Shown here: positions 1 to 7,197 of the stretch, in pieces
Position numbering within the stretch: position 1 is the first letter of the stretch
How the letters are laid out: every line of letters starts with the position of its first letter
Assembly (NCBI RefSeq): GCF_036013915.1
Contig: NZ_CP107899.1
Coordinates: 2,728,001 to 2,792,000 of the forward strand
Source of the DNA: Streptomyces sp. NBC_00464
GTDB lineage: Bacteria; Actinomycetota; Actinomycetes; Streptomycetales; Streptomycetaceae
Direction of reading: 5' to 3'
DNA length: 64,000 nt
Translations under genes and position numbers: made by a program
Notes under the pieces: model-generated
The model's database searches: none
What the model saw: only the letters and a program-made list of their open reading frames with translations
Told to the model about the DNA's origin: nothing

Positions 1-746
1 TCCAGGGCGTTGGCCTCGCGCAGCCGGGACTGGTAGAGCGCGTAGGCCTGGGCGAGGGTCTTCTCGAAGCCGTCGGCGGCCTGTCCGGCGAAGGTCTCCT
101 CGTCGATCAGCTCGTTCTTCAGGTTCGAGACCTTCGCCGTGAACGACTTCGGCGGGAAGCGCTTCGGGTCGAGGTCGAGATCGCGGCAGACCAGGGCCAT
201 GAGGCGCTTGGAGTCGGCGGCGTCGTAGATCGAGAACGAGGAGGTGAAGCTGAGCCGCTTCGACTCGCGGCGCAGGATCCGTACGCACGCGCTGTGGAAG
301 GTCATGACCCACATGGCGTTGGCCCGCGGTCCGACGAGCTGCTCGACGCGCTCCTTCATCTCGCCGGCGGCCTTGTTGGTGAAGGTGATCGCCAGGATCT
401 GGCCCGGGTGCACCCCGCGCTCGGCCAGCAGATGGGCGATGCGGTGGGTCAGCACGCGGGTCTTGCCCGAACCGGCACCGGCGACGATGAGCAGCGGGGA
501 CCCGGCGTGCACGACGGCTGCGCGCTGCTCGGTGTTCAGCCCGTCGAGCAGCGCGGCGGCGTCGATGACCGGGCGGTGGGCCCCGTCGCGGTAGTACGCG
601 TCGCGGGGCGGCGGGGGCCCGTCGAACACGCCCGCGAAGAGGTCCTCCGGCACCGCTTCGGGTGCGGAGTCCTCGGGGGGCGGCGGGGGCCCTTCCTCCG
701 TGTGCTGGAGGCCGGCCAGGAAACTGTCGTCAAAGAGGCTGCTCAT
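1..746 (-). CDS. pcrA: ATP-dependent DNA helicase PcrA/UvrD (5' part of the gene)
   Basis: Superfamily 1A 3'-5' DNA helicase acting in nucleotide excision repair and clearing of replication obstacles. Only the N-terminal 248 codons are present; the gene runs off the left edge. The translation opens MSSLFDDSFLAGLQ, has a Pro/Glu-rich stretch, then the Q motif (LNTEQRAAV), Walker A (AGAGSGKT, about residue 90), motif Ia (ITFTNKAAGEM) and the motif after it (MTFHSACVRILR). The start is the ATG whose complement lies at 744-746. The acidic, proline-rich N-terminal extension before the Q motif is usual in actinobacterial PcrA. The missing 3' part should hold motifs III-VI and the C-terminal extension. 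Family assignment is secure; pcrA rather than a uvrD2-type paralogue is inferred from the extension and gene order. Confidence 0.93.
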   Translation of the reverse strand, partial: MSSLFDDSFLAGLQHTEEGPPPPPEDSAPEAVPEDLFAGVFDGPPPPRDAYYRDGAHRPVIDAAALLDGLNTEQRAAVVHAGSPLLIVAGAGSGKTRVLTHRIAHLLAERGVHPGQILAITFTNKAAGEMKERVEQLVGPRANAMWVMTFHSACVRILRRESKRLSFTSSFSIYDAADSKRLMALVCRDLDLDPKRFPPKSFTAKVSNLKNELIDEETFAGQAADGFEKTLAQAYALYQSRLREANAL

Positions 747-1009
747 CGCTGTCCGAGTCTAGGGCGCCGCACTGACACTCCGGGCCCGAGTGATGAAGCA
801 CGCACCGGCAGGCGGGCACACAGAGCGAGCAGGGGAACGCGCGGCGTGGGGGAAGCCCGGGTCCACCTGCCCCGCAGCACCCCAATTCGCCGAGGTCACG
901 AAAATGTATCGGGCATATCGAACATCAACCTTCACAGCGGCACCATGAGTTGGCTAGCGTGCTCGTTCGGGCGGCCCGTACCCCCAGAGGCGATCCACGC
1001 CGAGCGGGC

Positions 1010-1160
1010 GTCCACGCCGAATCCGGGCTGCCCGTACGGGAGTCCGGAACCGGGGACCCACACGCAGCACCGGGGTGAATCGGTCCGAATCCCCCACCAG
1101 GACCGTAGGGCAGCCTTCCGTTCCGCCCGAACCCGACAGCTAACCCGGTAGGCGGTCCAC
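1010..1160 (+). promoter_or_regulatory. c-di-AMP riboswitch (ydaO-yuaA class)
   Basis: The leader of the first NlpC/P60 gene carries the conserved blocks of the ydaO-yuaA aptamer in order: CCGGGGACCCA near 1050, CGGGGTGAATC near 1071-1081, TAGGGCAGCC near 1109-1118, and CCGAACCCGACAGCTAACCC followed by GGTAGGCGG near 1129-1157. The distal helix arm ends only a few bases before the Shine-Dalgarno sequence at 1161-1168, so ligand binding could affect either read-through or ribosome access. Streptomyces riboswitches of this class control cell-wall hydrolases (rpf-type and NlpC/P60 genes), which fits the gene behind it. Exact aptamer ends are estimated. The second hydrolase gene at 3156 does not have these blocks. 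Confidence 0.9.
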
Positions 1161-1177
1161 GGAAGGAGATGCCGGCC

Positions 1178-2371
1178 TTGGCGTCGCATCGCAAACCGCG
1201 CACCCGGGTGCGCACTACCGGCCCGGCCGTCGGGATCACGACGGCCGCACTGGCGTCGGTGACCCTGCTGTCCACGCAGAGCGCACTCGCCGCCCCCGCA
1301 CCCAAGCCGAGCATCGAGGACGTACAGAAGAAGGTCGACGACCTCTACCGGCAGGCCGGCACCGCGACCCAGCAGTACAACCAGGCGAAGGAGGCGACGA
1401 CCAAGCAGCGCTCCAAGGTGGACACGCTGCTGGACGACGTCGCCCGGCGCACCGAGAAGCTGAACGAGGCCCGCAGGACGCTCGGCACCTACGCCGCCGA
1501 CCAGTACCGCGGTGGCGCCCTCGCCCCGACCGCCACCTTCTTCCTGGCCGACGACCCGCAGTCGTTCTTCGACCAGACCCATCTCATGGACCGGATGACC
1601 TCGCGCCAGACGCAGGCGGTGTCGGACTTCCGTACGCAGCAGGTGAAGGCGTCCAAGCAGCGGGCCGAGGCCGTGGCGGGCCTGGAGACGCTCACCGAGT
1701 CGCAGGCGACGCTGCGCACCAGCAAGCAGAACGTCCAGACGAAGCTGTCCGAGGCCCGCAGCCTGCTGTCGAAGCTGACCGCCGAGGAGAAGGCGCGCCT
1801 GGCGGAGCTGGAGCGCAAGAAGGAGGCCGAGGCCAAGCGCAAGGCCGCGGAGCTGGCGAAGAAGCAGGCCGCCGCGAAGGCCGAGGCCGACCGCAAGGCC
1901 GACGAGGCCGCGGAGGCCGCCAAGGAGGCCGGCACCGGAAGCGGTACGGACACCGGAAGCGGGACCGGTACGGGCACCGGCACCGGCACCGGCACAGGTT
2001 CGGGTTCGGACACCGACGCCTCGACCAAGGCCGAGAAGGTCATGGCGTTCGCCAGGGCGCAGCTCGGCAAGCCCTACGTCTGGGGGGCGACCGGCCCGGC
2101 CTCGTACGACTGCTCGGGGCTCACCCAGGCGGCCTGGAAGGCGGCCGGCGTCGACATTCCGCGGACCACCTGGGACCAGGTGAACGTCGGCACCCGGGTC
2201 GCCACGGCTGATCTGCAGCCCGGGGACCTGGTCTTCTTCTACGACGACATCAGCCACGTCGGCATCTACAAGGGCGACGGCATGATGATCCACGCGCCGA
2301 AGCCGGGGGCGAACGTGCGCGAGGAGTCGATCTTCTACATGCCGATCTACGGGAGCGTGCGGCCGGGCTGA
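1178..2371 (+). CDS. Secreted NlpC/P60 peptidoglycan endopeptidase (RipA-like)
   Basis: Exported cysteine peptidase that cuts peptide stems of peptidoglycan. Order of parts in 397 residues: signal peptide ending at SALA|APAPK, a long coiled coil (residues ~35-240) rich in Lys/Glu/Ala, a Gly/Thr/Ser linker, and a C-terminal NlpC/P60 domain with Cys312 (YDCSGLTQAAW), His360 (ISHVGIY) and His372 (MIHAPKPG). I chose the TTG at 1178: an ATG at 1169 lies directly on the Shine-Dalgarno GGAAGGAG (1161-1168), whereas TTG is 9 bases downstream and gives the same ASHRKPR-type N terminus as the paralogue at 3156. Coiled coil plus NlpC/P60 is the RipA/CwlO layout, in which the coiled coil often keeps the enzyme inactive until a partner such as FtsEX acts. 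Controlled by the riboswitch upstream. Confidence 0.93.
   Translation: MASHRKPRTRVRTTGPAVGITTAALASVTLLSTQSALAAPAPKPSIEDVQKKVDDLYRQAGTATQQYNQAKEATTKQRSKVDTLLDDVARRTEKLNEARRTLGTYAADQYRGGALAPTATFFLADDPQSFFDQTHLMDRMTSRQTQAVSDFRTQQVKASKQRAEAVAGLETLTESQATLRTSKQNVQTKLSEARSLLSKLTAEEKARLAELERKKEAEAKRKAAELAKKQAAAKAEADRKADEAAEAAKEAGTGSGTDTGSGTGTGTGTGTGTGSGSDTDASTKAEKVMAFARAQLGKPYVWGATGPASYDCSGLTQAAWKAAGVDIPRTTWDQVNVGTRVATADLQPGDLVFFYDDISHVGIYKGDGMMIHAPKPGANVREESIFYMPIYGSVRPG
1931..2013 (+). repeat. Gly/Thr linker microsatellite inside the NlpC/P60 gene
   Basis: A run of degenerate 6-base units (ggcacc/ggtacg/ggaagc) encodes alternating Gly-Thr and Gly-Ser between the coiled coil and the peptidase domain. 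Exact ggcacc copies are adjacent near 1974-1992. Such a tract can change length by slippage without breaking the frame. The paralogue at 3156 has a short non-repetitive linker here. Confidence 0.8.
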
Positions 2372-2395
2372 CCTCTGCTCGCCCCCGTCGCGAAA

Positions 2396-2435
2396 ACGCC
2401 GCTGCCCGGACCCCATGGGGTCCGGGCAGCGGCGT
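2396..2435. terminator. Bidirectional terminator, perfect 20-bp-arm palindrome
   Basis: A perfect inverted repeat centred on 2415/2416 (arms 2396-2415 and 2416-2435, core CCGGACCCCATGGGGTCCGG) lies between the convergent ends of the NlpC/P60 gene (stop at 2371) and the small membrane protein gene (stop at 2446). It is placed to stop transcription from both sides. There is no long T-tract, as is usual in Streptomyces. Confidence 0.85.
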
Positions 2436-2445
2436 GAGCGAGGGC

Positions 2446-2799
2446 TCAGGTCCAGAGCGTGGCGATGAAGATGTTGACGATCGTCAGTCCGCCGACCGCG
2501 GCGAAGAGGCCCTTGTCGACCTTCTCCTCGTCGCGCTTGACGTAGACGAGCCCGAGGATCACGACCAGGATCAGCAGCTTGATGCCGATCTTGACGTTGT
2601 TCACGGGGTGGTCGTCGGCCTGGTCGAGCCCGACCAGCGCGATTCCGGTGACCAGCATGGTCAGAGCGCCGTGCAGCATGGCCGGGACGAACCGTGCCGT
2701 GCCCGCACTCATCGCCTTCATCTGGGTCAGGAAACCGCCCAGCAGGGAGGCGATGCCGATGATGTGCAGGGCGACGAAGACATCGATGAGTACACGCAT
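2446..2799 (-). CDS. Small integral membrane protein, 117 aa
   Basis: Hypothetical protein with about four hydrophobic segments: VFVALHIIGIASLLGGF near the N terminus, a segment around residues 40-58 (MLVTGIALVGL), KLLILVVILGLVYV, and GGLTIVNIFIATLW at the very end. I start it at ATG 2799 (MRVLIDVFVALH), because the upstream in-frame extension is not hydrophobic-domain-like and the first helix follows this Met directly. It sits alone between two NlpC/P60 genes, convergent with the first. No enzyme motif is visible. Function unknown; conservation in this position would suggest an envelope role. Confidence 0.8.
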   Translation of the reverse strand: MRVLIDVFVALHIIGIASLLGGFLTQMKAMSAGTARFVPAMLHGALTMLVTGIALVGLDQADDHPVNNVKIGIKLLILVVILGLVYVKRDEEKVDKGLFAAVGGLTIVNIFIATLWT

Positions 2800-2832
2800 G
2801 GCTCCGCAGCCTAGCCCCGGCCATATCAGCAC

Positions 2833-3155
2833 TCCACGGCCGGGTGAGGCTTAGTGGCCACTTGACCGCATGATGCACCAATTGCCTGACTCTGGTGCAA
2901 TTTTTCCGATCGTACGATGGCAACGCAACGCCAAATTAAGACAATAAGCGTCATTACAACCCTTTCCCGTGTCCCGGGTTTAGCGTCCCTGTCCAGGTGA
3001 CCGGCACACCGCCGACCCGCACCCGGACGACGGTCCCGGTCACCCCGCCGAGGTTCCGGCGGCGGACCGCTCCCCCTGTTGGCGGCCCGTCGCCGGGCCG
3101 GGCGGGCCCGTCGGTAGACCCCGGCGGGCCGTCGAAAGGAAGGACGCCCGCCCTC
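2833..3155 (+). other. Leader and promoter region of the second NlpC/P60 gene
   Basis: 323 bases without a gene. The first half is unusually AT-rich for this genome. An inverted repeat TGCACCA (2874-2880) / TGGTGCA (2893-2899) with a 12-base loop is followed at once by ATTTTTCC, so it resembles a terminator or attenuator on the plus strand although no plus-strand gene ends upstream; it could also be an operator. A second inverted repeat pairs GGTGACCG (2996-3003) with CGGTCACC (about 3037-3044). The ydaO aptamer blocks seen before the first paralogue are absent. A long structured 5' leader is likely. Confidence 0.5.
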
Positions 3156-4202
3156 GTGGCAGCGCACCAGAAACCCAAGCAGCGCCCGTACACCGGCTCT
3201 GCTGCCCGCACCGCAGCGACGCTCGCCTTCGCCGGGGCCGCGACCGCTGCCGCGTTGCCGGGATCCGCGCACGCCGAACCGGCGCCGACCCCCGCCCAGG
3301 TGAGGGCCGAGGTGGACCGGCTGTACCGGGAGGCGGAGGTCGCCACCGAGCAGTACAACGGCGCCAAGGAGAAGGCGACCGCCACCGCCAAGTCGGTGGA
3401 CGCCCTGCGCGACGAGGCGGCGCGCAGGACCGAGCGGCTCAACACCGCACGCGACGCCCTGGGTTCGTACGCCGCCGCGCAGTACCGTTCCGGCGGCATC
3501 GACCCCGCCGTGCAGCTGGCGCTCTCGTCGGACCCCGACCAGTACCTCCGGCGCGCCTCGTACGTGGACCGGGCCGGCGAGCGGCGTGCCACCGAGGTCC
3601 GCGCCGTGCAGCGCCAGGTCGCGGACGTGGCCCAGGTACGTGCCGAGGCCGCAGGTCAGCTGGCCGACCTCGCCGCCCGGCAGGCCGCCCTGAAGGAGCA
3701 CAAGGCGACGGTCCGCACCAAACTCGCCGAGGCTCGGCAGCTGCTGGCCCGCCTCTCCCCCGCCGAGCGCGCCTCCTACGACGCCTCCGAGGGCGGCCGC
3801 GGCAGCTCCCACGCCGACCGCAGCGCCCCGCGCGGTACCGCCCAGGCGCCCAACGCCCGCGCCGCCGAGGCGGTCGCCTTCGCGTACACCGCCCTGGGCA
3901 AGCCCTACGTCTGGGGCGCCACCGGCCCCTCCTCGTTCGACTGCTCCGGCCTCACCCAGGCCGCCTACCGCTCCGCGGGTGTCTCGCTCCCCCGGACCAC
4001 GTACACCCAGATCGACGCCGGCCGACGCGTATCGCGCTCCGAACTCGCACCCGGAGACCTGGTGTTCTTCTACTCGGGCATCAGCCATGTCGGCCTCTAC
4101 ATCGGCAACGGCCAGATGATCCACGCCCCGCGCCCCGGGGCCCCGGTCCGCATCGCGCCGATCGACCAGATGCCCTTCGCGGGAGCGACCCGAGTGGCGT
4201 AG
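3156..4202 (+). CDS. Secreted NlpC/P60 peptidoglycan endopeptidase, second paralogue
   Basis: Paralogue of the hydrolase at 1178, 348 residues. Signal peptide (FAGAATAAALPGSAHA|EPAP), coiled-coil region (residues ~35-205), short Ser/Arg linker, and a C-terminal NlpC/P60 domain with Cys263 (FDCSGLTQAAY), His311 (ISHVGLY) and His323 (MIHAPRPG). GTG at 3156 is chosen because AAAGGAAGG lies about 12 bases upstream and the resulting AAHQKPKQ start matches the ASHRKPR start of the first paralogue; the open frame extends 53 codons further upstream but that stretch is Pro/Arg-rich and unlike a signal peptide. The two proteins align through the whole coiled coil and peptidase domain, pointing to an old tandem duplication with different leaders and hence probably different control. 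Confidence 0.93.
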   Translation: MAAHQKPKQRPYTGSAARTAATLAFAGAATAAALPGSAHAEPAPTPAQVRAEVDRLYREAEVATEQYNGAKEKATATAKSVDALRDEAARRTERLNTARDALGSYAAAQYRSGGIDPAVQLALSSDPDQYLRRASYVDRAGERRATEVRAVQRQVADVAQVRAEAAGQLADLAARQAALKEHKATVRTKLAEARQLLARLSPAERASYDASEGGRGSSHADRSAPRGTAQAPNARAAEAVAFAYTALGKPYVWGATGPSSFDCSGLTQAAYRSAGVSLPRTTYTQIDAGRRVSRSELAPGDLVFFYSGISHVGLYIGNGQMIHAPRPGAPVRIAPIDQMPFAGATRVA

Positions 4203-4245
4203 GCTCCCGCCCTCCGCACCGGAACGGCCCGAAGGACACCCGCAC

Positions 4246-5019
4246 ATGCCCATGGACGTCGACGTCCAGCACCATGCCCGTACGCTCACGCTCCGCTCCC
4301 CGGACCACGTCCGGGTCGGCCCGTTCGCGATCCGCTACAACCCGAACTGGTCCCTGAAGTACGCCAATTACGCCATCCCGGACCCGGACGCGGAGCCGAC
4401 GCCCGCCGAACTCGACGCCCTGATCGCGGCCTTCGGGGAGCTGGACCGGATGCCGCGCCTGGAGTTCCTGCCCACCTGGGCGCCGGCGGTCGAACCCGCG
4501 CTGCTGGCCGCCGGGTTCACGGTGGAGAACCGCGCCCCGCTGCTGGCCTGCGCCCCGGGCGGTCTGCTGCCGCCGAAGCCGGTCGACGGCCTGGTGATGG
4601 CCGAGCCCGCCACGGATGCGGAGTTCGACGCCGCTGCCCTCGTCCAGCACCTGGGCTACGGCGGGACGGGCGAGCCCGAGGCCGGTACGGCCCAGTGGCT
4701 GCGCACCGCCGCATCGGACGGCGGGGTCGCCGCCCTCGCCACGGTCGACGGCACCCCGGCGGGCGCGGGCGGCTGCTCGGTGCCGGTCGACGGCCTCAGC
4801 GAGCTGGCCGGGCTCGCGGTCTCGGCGGACTTCCGCCGCCGCGGCATCGGGGCCGCCCTCTCCGTCCACCTGACGGAGACCGCGTTCGCGCGGGGCTGCC
4901 GGGTGGTCTGGCTGGAGCCGGGCGACGCCGACGTGGAGCGGATCTACGCGTCCATCGGCTACCGCCGGGTCGGCGAGAAGCTGAACATCTCGCTCGACCC
5001 CGAACGCGAAGGCGCCTGA
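4246..5019 (+). CDS. GNAT-family N-acetyltransferase
   Basis: 257-residue acyl-CoA-dependent acetyltransferase, substrate unknown. The C-terminal half carries the GNAT acetyl-CoA site: ELAGLAVSADFRRRGIGAAL (V/I-x-x-x-x-R-R-x-G-I-G pattern) followed by the helix LSVHLTETAFARGC and the strand ending WLEPGDADVERIYASIGYRRVG. The N-terminal half is divergent, possibly a degenerate second GNAT fold, making a two-domain arrangement. GAAGGA at 4231-4236 is 9 bases before the ATG. Its stop at 5019 is one base from the stop of the convergent response-regulator gene, so the two genes share a terminator region or overlap in their transcripts. Confidence 0.88.
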   Translation: MPMDVDVQHHARTLTLRSPDHVRVGPFAIRYNPNWSLKYANYAIPDPDAEPTPAELDALIAAFGELDRMPRLEFLPTWAPAVEPALLAAGFTVENRAPLLACAPGGLLPPKPVDGLVMAEPATDAEFDAAALVQHLGYGGTGEPEAGTAQWLRTAASDGGVAALATVDGTPAGAGGCSVPVDGLSELAGLAVSADFRRRGIGAALSVHLTETAFARGCRVVWLEPGDADVERIYASIGYRRVGEKLNISLDPEREGA

Positions 5020-5020
5020 C

Positions 5021-5725
5021 TCAGACCAGCCGTCGCGCCGTCGCCCACCGGGTCAGCTCGTGCCGGTTGGAGAGCTGGAGCTTGCGCAGCACGGCGGAGA
5101 CGTGCGACTCGACCGTCTTCACCGAGATGAACAGCTGCTTGGCGATCTCCTTGTACGCGTATCCGCGGGCGATCAGCCGCAGCACCTCGCGCTCGCGCTG
5201 GGTCAGCCGGTCGAGGTCCTCGTCGACCGGGGGCGCGTCCGTGGAGGCGAAGGCGTCCAGGACGAAGCCGGCCAGCCGGGGCGAGAACACCGCGTCGCCG
5301 TCCTGGACCCGGAAGACCGAGTCGACCAGGTCGGCGCCGGTGATGGTCTTGGTGACATAGCCGCGGGCGCCGCCGCGGATCACGCCGATGACGTCCTCGG
5401 CGGCGTCCGAGACGGACAGCGCGAGGAAGCGCACCGGGTTCTCCACCGCGCCCATGAACGGGGCGCAGCGGCGCAGCACCTCGACGCCGCCGCCGCCCGG
5501 GAGGTGGACGTCGAGGAGGACGACCTCGGGGCGGGTCGCCGTGATGACGGTGACCGCCTGGTCGACGTCGGCGGCCTCGCCGACGACCTCGACGCCCGTC
5601 TCCTCGGTGCGGCCGATCTCGGCCTGTACTCCGGTGCGGAACATCCGGTGGTCGTCGACGAGCACGACTCGTACCCGGCGCTCCGGGCCCTCGTGGCCCC
5701 CGGTCGCCTCAGTGGTCCCGTTCAT
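5021..5725 (-). CDS. NarL/LuxR-family response regulator of the PspC locus
   Basis: Two-component response regulator, 234 residues. Receiver domain: acidic pair Asp24-Asp25 (VVLVDDHRMF), phosphoacceptor Asp72 (VVLLDVHLPGGGG) and Lys126 (RGYVTK). C-terminal LuxR-type helix-turn-helix: LTQREREVLRLIARGYAYKE and SVKTVESHVSAVLRKL. The start is ATG 5725, which overlaps the 3' end of the kinase gene by 17 bases, so translation is probably coupled. The kinase-regulator pair with divergent PspC proteins resembles the LiaFSR envelope-stress arrangement of Firmicutes. Expected targets, by analogy only, include the divergent genes at 7198 and 8501. Confidence 0.93.
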   Translation of the reverse strand: MNGTTEATGGHEGPERRVRVVLVDDHRMFRTGVQAEIGRTEETGVEVVGEAADVDQAVTVITATRPEVVLLDVHLPGGGGVEVLRRCAPFMGAVENPVRFLALSVSDAAEDVIGVIRGGARGYVTKTITGADLVDSVFRVQDGDAVFSPRLAGFVLDAFASTDAPPVDEDLDRLTQREREVLRLIARGYAYKEIAKQLFISVKTVESHVSAVLRKLQLSNRHELTRWATARRLV

Positions 5726-7007
5726 CGCTCGTCCTCTCCATCTCCAGCTCGACTTCCGTGCCCCCGCCGGGCACCGAACGCAGCCGGGCGGTACCGCCGT
5801 TGCGCTGCATCCGGCCGATGATTGATTCTCGTACGCCCATTCTGTCCCCCGGTACGGAATCCAGGTCGAAACCCGGACCCCGGTCGCGGACCGAGACGAA
5901 GACCGTGCGGCCCTCGACCTCCGCGAAGACCTGGACGGCGCCGCCCTCGCCACCGTACTTGGCGGCGTTGACCATCGCCTCGCGTGCGGCCTGCATCTGT
6001 GCGGTCAGCTTCTCGTCGAGCGGGCAGTCGCCCACGACGACGACCTCCAGCGGCACGCCGTGCTTGTCCTCGACCTCGGCGGCGGCGCGTTTGACGGCCT
6101 CGGCGAGGGTCACGGGCTCGTCGTCCTCGTCCTTGCCGGTGCCCTCGGGGTTGTAGAGCCAGTTGCGGAGCTCGCGTTCCTGGGCGCGGGCCAGTCTGCG
6201 GACCTCGCCCGCGTCCTCGGCGTTGCGCTGGATCAGGGTGAGGGTGTGCAGCACCGAGTCGTGGACGTGGGCGGCGACCTCGGCGCGCTCCTGGGCCCTG
6301 ATGCGCATCAGGCGTTCCTCGGAGAGGTCCTGGGTCATGCGGACGAGATAGGGGCCGGCCAGCAGGGCGATGCCGGTGAGCACGGCGATGGCCGCGGTGA
6401 GGACGTTGCCGAGCTGGGCCGCGGAGCCGCGGACGACCATGAAGCCGGCGAGGCCGAGGCCGACCAGGGCGACTCCGGCGAGGCCCCGGGCCAGATGCAG
6501 GACCCGACGGCGGCTGCCGACCTCCATCCAGCGGGCGCGGCGGGCGTTGTCGGCCTGGCGCCACACCAGGACCGAACCGGCGCCGATCAGCAGGGTGGGC
6601 CAGATGTAGCGGTCGGCCTTGCTGCCCATGTCGACGTTGCCGACGAAGATCAGGGCGCCGATGAGCAGCGCGATGAGGGCGAAGACCTGGCCCTTGTCCG
6701 GCTTGCGGAGTCTGCGGGTGCCGTCGGGGGCGGTCGCGAAGACGGAACGCGGGCCGTCCACGCCGCCGACGCCGAGCGGGACCACGATCCAGAACACGGC
6801 GTACAGGAGCGCGCCGAGGCCGTCCGCGAAGAACAGCCCGAGGAAGACGAACCGCACCCAGGCGACCGGCAGCCCGAGGTGCCCGGCGAGACCGCGTGCG
6901 ACGCCGCCGAGCAGCCGCCCGTCGGCGCTGCGGTACAGCTTGCGCTGGGGCGGCTCCTCCGGGTCGGGGGCGAGGGAGCTTGCGGCTCGGGGCGAGGCGG
7001 CTGGCAT
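5709..7007 (-). CDS. PspC-domain sensor histidine kinase (HisKA_3 type)
   Basis: 432-residue membrane kinase, partner of the regulator at 5021. An N-terminal PspC domain (KLYRSADGRLLGGVARGLAG and the following helix WVRFVFLGLFFADGLGALLY) precedes several membrane segments (about residues 45-220). The cytoplasmic part has the HisKA_3 phosphoacceptor helix with His in AEVAAHVHDSVLHTLTLIQR and an HATPase domain (NAAKYGGEG; RDRGPGFD; GMGV-like RMGVRESIIGRM; GGGTEVELEM). PspC fused directly to a kinase suggests that the sensor itself reads membrane stress. I start it at ATG 7007 (MPAASPRAASS), since residues further upstream look non-coding. The gene is divergent from the PspC protein at 7198, separated by 190 bases that should hold both promoters. 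Confidence 0.92.
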   Translation of the reverse strand: MPAASPRAASSLAPDPEEPPQRKLYRSADGRLLGGVARGLAGHLGLPVAWVRFVFLGLFFADGLGALLYAVFWIVVPLGVGGVDGPRSVFATAPDGTRRLRKPDKGQVFALIALLIGALIFVGNVDMGSKADRYIWPTLLIGAGSVLVWRQADNARRARWMEVGSRRRVLHLARGLAGVALVGLGLAGFMVVRGSAAQLGNVLTAAIAVLTGIALLAGPYLVRMTQDLSEERLMRIRAQERAEVAAHVHDSVLHTLTLIQRNAEDAGEVRRLARAQERELRNWLYNPEGTGKDEDDEPVTLAEAVKRAAAEVEDKHGVPLEVVVVGDCPLDEKLTAQMQAAREAMVNAAKYGGEGGAVQVFAEVEGRTVFVSVRDRGPGFDLDSVPGDRMGVRESIIGRMQRNGGTARLRSVPGGGTEVELEMERTSDERDH

Positions 7008-7197
7008 GACCCGATCGTCACACGTCCGTGCGGGCGATGGCATCAGGGTCGGCCCCCACTTCGACCCTGAGACCGCGGAGACCGTGCGGCGGGGCAGCGG
7101 GGCCGTGTGGCCCCTCAGGGTCGGCCGGTCCAATATCAGGGACCGGCCAGGGTCGGGGCGGGTGCCGGAAGGGGCCGGCGCCCGTCACCATGGAGCC

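Noticed and set aside
932..2923. Very long open frame antisense to the first NlpC/P60 gene
   Set aside because: Shadow of high third-position GC; low-complexity Arg/Gly/Leu translation, no ribosome site, covers a riboswitch and a terminator.
3156..3160. Upstream start (2997) for the second NlpC/P60 gene
   Set aside because: The extra 53 residues are Pro/Arg/Gly-rich, would bury the signal peptide and have no ribosome site.
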